This document shows positions 1 through 5,221 of a DNA stretch of 5,847 bases, in pieces. A program made the translations under genes and the position numbers. Positions within the stretch are counted from its first letter, which is position 1. Every line of letters begins with the position of its first letter. The notes below the pieces were generated by a model. The model saw only the letters and a program-made list of their open reading frames with translations, made no database searches and had not been told where the DNA came from. This DNA is from F23-B02 sp963632825 (lineage in GTDB: Bacteria; Bacillota; Clostridia; Oscillospirales; Oscillospiraceae): contig CAVGWF010000081.1 of the NCBI GenBank assembly GCA_963632825.1, forward strand, positions 1-5,847. Direction: 5' to 3'.

Positions 1-1
1 G

Positions 2-55
2 TGCGGCATCGTCCTGCTGCTGACGACCAAGCGAAATAAAAAAGAGGAAAACTGA
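2..55 (+). CDS. C-terminal end of a surface or membrane protein (partial)
   Basis: Frame 2 is open from the window edge and reads CGIVLLLTTKRNKKEEN followed by TGA at 53-55. The hydrophobic run (GIVLLL) followed by a lysine/arginine-rich cytoplasmic tail is what is seen at the end of sortase-anchored or single-pass membrane proteins. A sortase gene begins 59 bases after the stop, which supports a cell-wall-anchored substrate, but the LPXTG- or NPQTN-like sorting motif would lie upstream of the window and cannot be seen. The other two forward frames stop at once (frame 3) or give a hydrophilic peptide (frame 1). The product could equally be an ordinary membrane protein; the anchoring role is inference from tail shape and neighbour. 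Confidence 0.55.
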   Translation, partial: CGIVLLLTTKRNKKEEN

Positions 56-68
56 TTTGTGATCAGAT

Positions 69-93
69 TGCCTGCCGGTAAAACCGGCAGGCA
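69..93 (+). terminator. Perfect 11-bp hairpin between the tail gene and srtB, possible weak terminator
   Basis: TGCCTGCCGGT at 69-79 pairs exactly with ACCGGCAGGCA at 83-93 around an AAA loop. The stem is GC-rich and sits 13 bases after the stop at 55. What follows (CTTCTGGTATTT) is only mildly T-rich, so full intrinsic termination is doubtful. It may act as an attenuator or as a stabilising 3' end that lets some transcription run into srtB, whose ribosome binding site starts 12 bases further on. Confidence 0.5.
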
Positions 94-114
94 CTTCTGG
101 TATTTGGAGTTTGT

Positions 115-858
115 ATGAAACGAGCCGTAAGAAAGATACTATTGCTTGTATGCGTCCTCGCGCTCATTTTCTCGGCGCTCAAGCTCTATTCGTATTGGAG
201 CGAGAACCGCGAGAGCGAGAAGCTCAATGATGAGCTCGCGGCAAGCTTTGTCGCCGAGGACGAGAGCAGCCGGATACCGATAACCGTGGATTTTGAGCAG
301 CTTAAGCAGGAGTGCGGCGATGTCGTCGGCTGGCTCTACTGTGAGGGCACGGTGATAAATTACCCCGTCGTGCAGGCCGAGGACAACAGCTATTACCTCC
401 GCCGCATGCTCGACGGCAGCTATAATGCCAACGGTACGCTGTTTATGGACTGTAAAAACGACCCCAACATGGGCAGCCTGAACACGATAATTTACGGGCA
501 CCATATGCGCTCCGGCGCTATGTTCGCTGTGCTCGATAAGTTCTCCGAGCAGGAGTTTTACGAGGAGCATCCGGCGCTGTGGTTTCTCACCGAACAGCGG
601 GCGTACCGCCTTGATGTGATATCCACCTTCGTAACGCCGTCGGACTCGGAGAGCTACAAGGTGTTTGACACGCCGGAGGAGCTCGCGGCGTACCTCCCGC
701 AGGCGCTGAGCAGCTCGAAGCTCAGCACAAATGCCGATACGGAGAATGTGACGCAGATAATGACGCTTTCCACCTGCGCATATGAGTACGAAAAGGCGCG
801 CACCGTGGTGATCGCCGCCGTAACACCGGTCGAATATGAAAACGGAGCAGTCGGCTGA
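115..858 (+). CDS. srtB: Class B sortase
   Basis: A membrane-anchored cysteine transpeptidase of 247 residues that cleaves a sorting signal on secreted proteins and joins them to peptidoglycan or to other proteins. Residues 8-22 form an N-terminal hydrophobic signal anchor after a basic start (MKRAVRK), placing the catalytic domain outside the cell. The sortase core shows NTIIYGHHM at 123-131 (catalytic His, 129/130 pair), TLSTC at 217-221 (nucleophile Cys221) and Arg229 in KARTVV; the YGHHM and TLSTC pattern is that of class B. The length matches the family. The start is supported by GGAG at 106-109, five bases before the ATG. The preceding gene ends in an anchor-like tail and may be its substrate. 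The family call is firm; the subclass rests on motif memory, and the substrate motif is unknown. The symbol is used in the family sense only. Confidence 0.93.
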   Translation: MKRAVRKILLLVCVLALIFSALKLYSYWSENRESEKLNDELAASFVAEDESSRIPITVDFEQLKQECGDVVGWLYCEGTVINYPVVQAEDNSYYLRRMLDGSYNANGTLFMDCKNDPNMGSLNTIIYGHHMRSGAMFAVLDKFSEQEFYEEHPALWFLTEQRAYRLDVISTFVTPSDSESYKVFDTPEELAAYLPQALSSSKLSTNADTENVTQIMTLSTCAYEYEKARTVVIAAVTPVEYENGAVG

Positions 859-867
859 CTGCTCCGT
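842..867. terminator. Bidirectional hairpin between convergent srtB and GH2 genes
   Basis: ACGGAGCAGTC at 842-852 pairs perfectly with GACTGCTCCGT at 857-867 around a GGCT loop. The last codons and the TGA stop (856-858) of the sortase gene lie inside the stem-loop. The convergent hydrolase gene ends at 879, so one hairpin can serve both transcripts. Read on the minus strand, the stem ends in a short T run (TTTT then CATATT), better than the plus-strand follow-up (AATTGTCT), so termination is likelier for the minus-strand gene. Both U-tracts are weak. Confidence 0.6.
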
Positions 868-878
868 AATTGTCTGCG

Positions 879-2570
879 TCACTCCACGGAGACGATTTTT
901 CTCATCACTTCAGGAGTCAACTTCACCACTTTTCGGTCATATGTAATAAGACCGTTGACCTCCTGCTCCACATCTGTGAGCTGGGTGTACACCGCGGCGG
1001 CAAGCCCCTGCCTGTAGGCGGGCTTTATCTGCTCGGAATAGAGCCTTTCGAGCTCCCTTTGCAGCTCCTTTTCGGAGCGGAGCTTTTTATAGCCGAAGTT
1101 GTCGCTGCCGAAGCTGTGCTGCCTGCACCGGTAGTTATACCCGCCGAACTCGCTGAGCAGAACGGCTCTGCCGAGCTTATCGGGCTTGAAAACATACTTT
1201 TTGAAATAAACATGCAGGCTCCGGGTCTGCCCGATCCTCTGATCGTGCCAGCCGGAGGCGTGGTCGACGGTGCGGGTCGGATCCATACCGGCAAGCTTTT
1301 CGGCGATGCGTGCCGCGTTGAACTGCCCCCAGCCCTCATTGAACGGTACCCACATCGCAATGCAGGGGCAGTTATACAGAAGCTCGACCATCTCGTTCAG
1401 CTCGGTCTCGTATTCGACCCTGCCCTCAAGCTCCTCACGCCCAAACAGCCTGTACCTTTTGTCGTTCAGGTGGATGCCGGTGACAAGGGGAGCGGAGATT
1501 ATCACCGGATTATAGCTGCCGCCGCCGTTTATCATATCCTGCCATACGAGCATGCCGAGACGGTCACAGTGATAGTACCATCTCAGGGGCTCGACCTTGA
1601 TGTGCTTTCTGAGCATGTTGAAGCCCATGTCCTTGGCGGTCTGAATGTCAAAGATAAGAGCCTCGTCGGACGGCGCGGTGTACATGCCGTCGGACCAGTA
1701 GCCCTGATCAAGCAGACCGTTGTGAAAATACGGCCTGCCGTTTAGAAACAGACGCTTCACGCCCTTGGAATCAGGCTCGACGGAGAATTTGCGCATGGCG
1801 AAATAGCTTTCGACCCTATCCTCGCCGCACACTACGGAAAAGTCGTACAGCTTTGGATTTTCCGGAGACCACGGCTCAAAATCGGGCACCGGCACCGCTG
1901 CGGGAAGCTGATACCGCTGACCGTTGAATATCGCATATGCGCGGCTGTCGCCGACAACATCGGCGTTTATGCGCACGCTTGCCCCATCGTAATCCGGCGT
2001 TATGCGCAGCGACCTTATGCAGTCCTTGGGCACACATTCCGCCCATACGCTCTGCCATATCCCGCTCTGCGGCGTGTACCATATGCCGCCGTGCTTCATT
2101 CTCTGCTTTCCGCGGGAGTGATACGAGGTGTCGGACACATCGCGCACGCTCAGTGACAGTTCGTTTACCTCCTTTGAGAGAAAACCCGTTGCGTCAAACT
2201 CAAAGGGGAGGTAGCCGCCCTTGTGACGGTATGCGCGCAGTCCGTTTATGTACACGGTGCAGCTCTGGTCAACGGCTCCGAAATGCAGAATGACCCTGCC
2301 GCTCATGTCGTCGGGACGCACCCAGTCGCGCCGGTACCAAAGGTACTCGTCCGGACGGAGAGCTTTGCCTACGCCGGACAGCTCACATTCTGGGGAAAAG
2401 GGAACGAGTATTTTGCCGTCCCATTTTTCCGGCTGCTTTTCTCCGGCGGCGGTGAAGGCGTAGTCCCATTGTCCGTTCAGGTTTATAAACGACGGTCTGC
2501 GCATCTGCGGGCGCGGATATTCGGGAAGAATATTGTCCTTGTCGAGCTTTTCGCCCCATGGTGTAAGCAT
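879..2570 (-). CDS. Glycoside hydrolase family 2 protein (beta-galactosidase/beta-glucuronidase-like)
   Basis: A 563-residue retaining glycosidase, probably cytoplasmic because no signal peptide or membrane segment is visible. Domain order fits GH2: an N-terminal sugar-binding jelly roll (about 15-175, with PEYPRPQ at 16-22 and NLNGQWDY at 30-37), a short Ig-like linker domain (about 185-265), then the TIM barrel (about 270-563). The likely acid/base is Glu412 in VPFNEGWGQF and the likely nucleophile Glu474 in LLSEFGGY; RKH at 321-323 and ASGWHD at 438-443 are further family-type motifs. It is far shorter than LacZ (about 1,020 residues) and near the compact GH2 enzymes of gut Firmicutes. The start has AGGAGG (2578-2583, minus strand) seven bases upstream. 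No transporter or regulator gene lies beside it, so the substrate (beta-galactoside, beta-glucuronide, beta-mannoside or other) cannot be set. The family call is strong, the specificity open. Confidence 0.92.
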   Translation of the reverse strand: MLTPWGEKLDKDNILPEYPRPQMRRPSFINLNGQWDYAFTAAGEKQPEKWDGKILVPFSPECELSGVGKALRPDEYLWYRRDWVRPDDMSGRVILHFGAVDQSCTVYINGLRAYRHKGGYLPFEFDATGFLSKEVNELSLSVRDVSDTSYHSRGKQRMKHGGIWYTPQSGIWQSVWAECVPKDCIRSLRITPDYDGASVRINADVVGDSRAYAIFNGQRYQLPAAVPVPDFEPWSPENPKLYDFSVVCGEDRVESYFAMRKFSVEPDSKGVKRLFLNGRPYFHNGLLDQGYWSDGMYTAPSDEALIFDIQTAKDMGFNMLRKHIKVEPLRWYYHCDRLGMLVWQDMINGGGSYNPVIISAPLVTGIHLNDKRYRLFGREELEGRVEYETELNEMVELLYNCPCIAMWVPFNEGWGQFNAARIAEKLAGMDPTRTVDHASGWHDQRIGQTRSLHVYFKKYVFKPDKLGRAVLLSEFGGYNYRCRQHSFGSDNFGYKKLRSEKELQRELERLYSEQIKPAYRQGLAAAVYTQLTDVEQEVNGLITYDRKVVKLTPEVMRKIVSVE

Positions 2571-2577
2571 ATCGGTT

Positions 2578-2583
2578 CCTCCT
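2578..2583 (-). promoter_or_regulatory. Shine-Dalgarno of the GH2 gene
   Basis: On the minus strand this reads AGGAGG, a full match to the anti-Shine-Dalgarno core, with seven bases (AACCGAT) before the ATG at 2570. It fixes the start of the GH2 gene at the first Met, directly before LTPWGEKLD, an opening commonly seen in this GH2 group. Confidence 0.85.
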
Positions 2584-2601
2584 CAAACGCTTATTATTAT
2601 A

Positions 2602-2614
2602 TGTATACTATACA
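2602..2614. promoter_or_regulatory. 13-bp palindrome TGTATA-C-TATACA, candidate operator
   Basis: TGTATA (2602-2607) and TATACA (2609-2614) are exact reverse complements around one central C. The site lies about 32 bases upstream of the GH2 start and covers the putative -10 box of its promoter, the position expected for a repressor operator. Short AT-rich palindromes of this kind are typical targets of dimeric helix-turn-helix regulators such as GntR-family proteins. No regulator gene lies in the window, so the binding protein is unknown. In AT-rich spacer DNA such a palindrome can also arise by chance. Confidence 0.45.
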
Positions 2615-2635
2615 GCATAAACGCAGTTTTGATAA
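2607..2635 (-). promoter_or_regulatory. Putative promoter of the GH2 gene
   Basis: Reading the minus strand, TTATCA (2635-2630) resembles a -35 box and TATAGT (2612-2607) a -10 box, separated by exactly 17 bases. Transcription would begin near 2600, leaving a leader of about 30 bases with the Shine-Dalgarno. A perfect TATAAT also occurs at 2601-2596 but has no recognisable -35 box at the right distance. The palindrome at 2602-2614 overlaps the -10 element. Confidence 0.4.
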
Positions 2636-2720
2636 GCCCTGTTTTTAACAAAGCGTCAATGTGCGGCGAAAATTGATAATTAAACCACAAGAAGCAAATA
2701 TTGCGTTAAAATATGTGCAA

Positions 2721-2738
2721 TTGTTAATCATTTGTCAT
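2721..2738. promoter_or_regulatory. Degenerate Rex-like site (weak candidate)
   Basis: TTGTTAA, four bases, then TTGTCAT. The left half is identical to the half-site of the Rex consensus TTGTTAA-N4-TTAACAA; the right half matches four of seven positions. Rex is the NADH/NAD+-sensing repressor that controls redox and fermentation genes in Clostridia, so a site before an NAD+-reducing Rnf operon would make sense. It sits roughly 90-100 bases before the predicted start of transcription, too far for simple blocking, and the match is imperfect. Confidence 0.2.
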
Positions 2739-2749
2739 GAATTGGTGCC

Positions 2750-2774
2750 AAAAACCACAAAAAATCGCGCAAAA
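2750..2774. other. Phased A-tracts upstream of the rnf promoter
   Basis: Runs of 5, 6 and 4 adenines (2750-2754, 2759-2764, 2771-2774) have centres about 9.5 and 11 bases apart, close to one helical turn. Such phasing gives intrinsically curved DNA. It lies directly upstream of the predicted -35 box at 2790, where curved or A-rich DNA can act like an UP element. The effect here is inference. Confidence 0.4.
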
Positions 2775-2789
2775 TCGAGTCATTGATTG

Positions 2790-2818
2790 TAGACACAAAA
2801 CATAGTTTATGCTATATT
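2790..2818 (+). promoter_or_regulatory. Predicted promoter of the rnf operon (extended -10)
   Basis: TAGACA at 2790-2795 (five of six to TTGACA), a 17-base spacer, and TATATT at 2813-2818 (five of six to TATAAT). TGC directly before the -10 box gives an extended -10 element. This fits the housekeeping sigma factor. The start of transcription would be near 2825, giving a short leader of about 28 bases before rnfC with room only for the ribosome binding site. Confidence 0.65.
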
Positions 2819-2837
2819 AAAAGATGCATAAATTAGA

Positions 2838-2845
2838 GAGGTGAT
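2838..2845 (+). promoter_or_regulatory. Shine-Dalgarno of rnfC
   Basis: GAGGTGAT is fully complementary to the 3' end of 16S rRNA and ends seven bases before the ATG at 2853. This long match suggests strong initiation and decides the rnfC start. Confidence 0.85.
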
Positions 2846-2852
2846 GTAATAA

Positions 2853-4205
2853 ATGCCCTATAAGTTTCGCGGTGGCGTACATCCTGATTACATGAAGGCT
2901 CCCGACGAGCCCGTAGTGATCCTGCCCCCGCCGCCCCAGGTCGTTATTCCGATGGCACAGCACATCGGCGCACCTTGCCAGCCGCTGGTTGCGGTCGGCG
3001 ATTATGTTACCATGGGTCAGAAGATAGGCGATAATCCTGCGCCTGTTTCCGCTCCGGTGCATTCTCCCGTTTCGGGCAAGGTAGTAGCGATCGAGCCCAG
3101 ACCCCATCCGCTGGGCGATATGATAATGGCAATCGTCATTGAAAACGATTACCAGGACACTCCCTGCACGGATCTGGCTCCTCTCACCGAAGAGCAGCTC
3201 AAGGATCCGGAAGCCATCCTTGCCCGCCTGCGTGAGGCAGGTATCGTCGGCATGGGCGGCGCAATGTTCCCGACGGCGTTTAAGATAAGAGGCGGTCTCG
3301 GCAAGGTCGATACCCTCATCATAAACGGCGCGGAGTGCGAGCCCTACCTCAACGGCGACCACTGGACGATGAAGCTGCATCCCGAAGAGCTCCTCAAGGG
3401 CATCGAGCTTGCACGCGTTGCCAGCGGTCTGGACAAGGCGTATTACGGTATTGAGAAGAACAAAATGGATGCAATTGAGATTCTCAATTCCAAAAATCCG
3501 GCTCAGTATGGCGTTGAGATCGTTCCCGAAGAGGTCAAGTACCCTCAGGGCGCGGAAAAAATGCAGATCAAGGCCATTACTAACCGCGAGGTCAAGCCCG
3601 GCGGACTGCCTGCCGGTGTCGGCTGCAATGTCGTCAGCACACAGACTGCGTATGCGATCTACAAGGCATGCTATCTCGGCATCCCCTGCTATGAGCGTAT
3701 ACTCACGGTCGGCGGCTCGGCTATTGACAAGCCCCACAACCTTCAGTGCCGCATAGGTACTCCGTTCAGCTATATCGTTGAGCAGTGCGGCGGATTCGTC
3801 AAGACCCCCAAGAAGATCGTTCTCGGCGGACCCATGATGGGCCTTATCGCAACGAGCCTTGACGCCGTAAACATCAAGGGTACCGCGGGCATCCTGTTCT
3901 TCACCGAGGAAGAGGACAGAACCGTTGAAAATCCCACCTGCATACGCTGCGGCAAGTGCATCACCGTGTGCCCCATGGGACTTGAGCCCGTTTACATGTA
4001 CGCATACTTCAAGAAGGGCGACTTCGAGAACATGAAGAAGTACCACATTCTTGACTGCTTCGAGTGCGGCAGCTGCTCGTATAACTGCCCCGGCAGAATG
4101 CCGCTGACCCACTCGTTCAAGACCGCAAAGCTGCTCTTTGCCGCAAAGGCGGCCGAGGAGAAGGCAAGAGCGGAAGCCGCTGCAAAGGAGGCCGAGAAAA
4201 AGTGA
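2853..4205 (+). CDS. rnfC: Rnf complex subunit RnfC (ferredoxin:NAD+ oxidoreductase, NADH-binding subunit)
   Basis: Peripheral cytoplasmic subunit, 450 residues, where electrons from ferredoxin reach NAD+. Family features in order: KFRGGVHPDYMK at the N-terminus, a barrel-sandwich region with APVHSPVSGKV at 67-77, the nucleotide/FMN-binding glycine motif GMGGAMFP at 133-140 with NGAECEPYL at 158-166, GGLPAGVG at 250-257, and GGPMMG at 325-330. Two [4Fe-4S] motifs follow: Cys363, 366, 369, 373 and Cys402, 405, 408, 412. The length matches short clostridial RnfC without the long proteobacterial extension. The last ~22 residues are an Ala/Lys/Glu tail whose codons contain the ribosome binding site of rnfD. 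It is the first gene of the operon behind its own promoter; its stop overlaps the rnfD start by three bases within GTGA. Confidence 0.97.
   Translation: MPYKFRGGVHPDYMKAPDEPVVILPPPPQVVIPMAQHIGAPCQPLVAVGDYVTMGQKIGDNPAPVSAPVHSPVSGKVVAIEPRPHPLGDMIMAIVIENDYQDTPCTDLAPLTEEQLKDPEAILARLREAGIVGMGGAMFPTAFKIRGGLGKVDTLIINGAECEPYLNGDHWTMKLHPEELLKGIELARVASGLDKAYYGIEKNKMDAIEILNSKNPAQYGVEIVPEEVKYPQGAEKMQIKAITNREVKPGGLPAGVGCNVVSTQTAYAIYKACYLGIPCYERILTVGGSAIDKPHNLQCRIGTPFSYIVEQCGGFVKTPKKIVLGGPMMGLIATSLDAVNIKGTAGILFFTEEEDRTVENPTCIRCGKCITVCPMGLEPVYMYAYFKKGDFENMKKYHILDCFECGSCSYNCPGRMPLTHSFKTAKLLFAAKAAEEKARAEAAAKEAEKK
4184..4191 (+). promoter_or_regulatory. Shine-Dalgarno of rnfD inside the rnfC tail
   Basis: AAAGGAGG within codons for Ala-Lys-Glu-Ala near the end of rnfC, ten bases before the GTG at 4202. 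It supports the GTG start and translational coupling. The same arrangement returns before rnfG. Confidence 0.75.
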
Positions 4206-5221
4206 AAGCAAAAGAATATACATTTGACGCCTCCTATCAGCCTCAGGTAAGGACAAAGACCGATACCTCCCGCATAATGCTGGACGTCATAATCGCACTC
4301 GTACCGGCAATGGTCGTCGCAGTGTACCAGTTTGGCTTTAATGCACTGGCGCTGATAGTGGTCAGCGTCGTGTCCTGCGTGTTCTTCGAGTGGGGCTACC
4401 GCAAGCTCATGAAGAAGTCCGACTCCATCGGCGATCTTTCCGCCTGCGTTACGGGCGTTCTCATCGCAATGGTCATACCCTCCAAGGCTCCCCTGTGGAT
4501 GCCGGTCGTCGGTGCGGCCTTTTCCATGGTCGTTGTAAAGCAGCTTTACGGCGGTCTCGGAAAGAACTTCCTCAACCCCGCGCTTGCATCCCGCGCCTTC
4601 CTTATGGCCTCCTGGCCCGTCATCATGACGACTTGGGCCGTTCCCAAGGCGCTTGCCGGCAGCGTCGTTGATGCCGCCACCATGGCTACCCCGCTCAGCT
4701 ACATGAAGGCCGGCGAGGCTCTGCCCGACACCTTCAGCTACGCGAACATGCTTCTGGGCAACATGCCCGGCTGCATAGGCGAGATAAGCGTTGTCGCACT
4801 GCTCATAGGCGGCGCGTACCTGCTCATCCGCAAGGTAATAAGCTGGCGCATCCCCGTCGCGTTTATCGGAACCGTCGCCGTTCTCACCTTCGTATTCCCG
4901 ATGCACGGTGCCGCACGCTTTGACTGGATGCTCGCAAACCTCCTGTCCGGCGGTCTGTTCCTCGGTGCCTTCTTTATGGCTACCGACTACTCATCCAGCC
5001 CCGTTACCCTCAACGGCCAGCTCCTTTACGGCTTCGGCTGCGGTGCTCTGACCGTTCTTATCCGCTATTTCGGCGGCTTCCCCGAGGGCGTTTCCTACGC
5101 TATCCTCATCATGAACCTGTGCGCATGGGCAATTGATAAGGGTACCCGCGGCCGTCAGTTCGGCGTGACCAAGGAAGACCTCAAGGCAGCCAAGCAGGCA
5201 GCAAAGGAGGCAAAAGCGTAA
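4202..5221 (+). CDS. rnfD: Rnf complex membrane subunit RnfD
   Basis: Integral membrane subunit of the NqrB/RnfD family, 339 residues with about ten hydrophobic segments (roughly 25-45, 48-66, 81-94, 98-116, 131-145, 195-213, 217-233, 247-261, 274-291, 297-312). It carries a covalently bound FMN and takes part in ion translocation. The likely flavinylated residue is Thr163 in DAATMATPL (157-165). Other family motifs are GGLGKNFLNPALASRAF (117-133), MATDYSSSP (259-267) and GFPEGVSYAILIMN (292-305). The start is GTG at 4202, overlapping the rnfC stop as GTGA, with AAAGGAGG ten bases upstream. The tail (KAAKQAAKEAKA) is Ala/Lys-rich and encodes the next ribosome binding site. The stop TAA shares one base with the rnfG start. 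Confidence 0.96.
   Translation: MKAKEYTFDASYQPQVRTKTDTSRIMLDVIIALVPAMVVAVYQFGFNALALIVVSVVSCVFFEWGYRKLMKKSDSIGDLSACVTGVLIAMVIPSKAPLWMPVVGAAFSMVVVKQLYGGLGKNFLNPALASRAFLMASWPVIMTTWAVPKALAGSVVDAATMATPLSYMKAGEALPDTFSYANMLLGNMPGCIGEISVVALLIGGAYLLIRKVISWRIPVAFIGTVAVLTFVFPMHGAARFDWMLANLLSGGLFLGAFFMATDYSSSPVTLNGQLLYGFGCGALTVLIRYFGGFPEGVSYAILIMNLCAWAIDKGTRGRQFGVTKEDLKAAKQAAKEAKA
5203..5210 (+). promoter_or_regulatory. Shine-Dalgarno of rnfG inside the rnfD tail
   Basis: AAAGGAGG in the Ala-Lys-Glu-Ala codons of rnfD, ten bases before the ATG at 5221. Sequence and spacing are the same as at the rnfC/rnfD junction. Confidence 0.8.

Noticed and set aside
56..114. Own promoter for srtB
   Set aside because: No pair of -35 and -10 boxes at proper spacing; the only AT-rich part (TATTT near 101) lacks a -35 partner because the hairpin occupies that place.
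139..882. Minus-strand open frame of 247 codons opposite srtB
   Set aside because: Antisense shadow of a gene with clear catalytic motifs; no recognisable domain and no ribosome binding site.
870..1745. Plus-strand open frame of 291 codons opposite the GH2 gene
   Set aside because: Overlaps the catalytic barrel of a well-supported GH2 gene in antisense, has no recognisable domain and starts inside the convergent terminator zone.
2223..2648. Plus-strand open frame of 141 codons running from inside the GH2 gene into the spacer
   Set aside because: Mostly antisense to the N-terminal domain of the GH2 protein; no ribosome binding site and no known domain.
2694..2721. Nested small inverted repeats (GCAA-ATA-TTGC and ATTGC-N12-GCAAT)
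   Set aside because: Arms of only four or five bases in AT-rich spacer; expected by chance and not placed on any promoter element.
2817..4256. Minus-strand open frame of 479 codons covering all of rnfC
   Set aside because: It mirrors rnfC exactly, has no family motifs, no Shine-Dalgarno, and an implausible composition rich in His, Arg and Ala. It stays open because rnfC avoids codons whose complement gives stops.
3992..4906. Minus-strand open frame of 304 codons across rnfC/rnfD
   Set aside because: Spans the junction of two strongly supported genes in antisense, with low-complexity His/Gly/Asp-rich translation and no motif.
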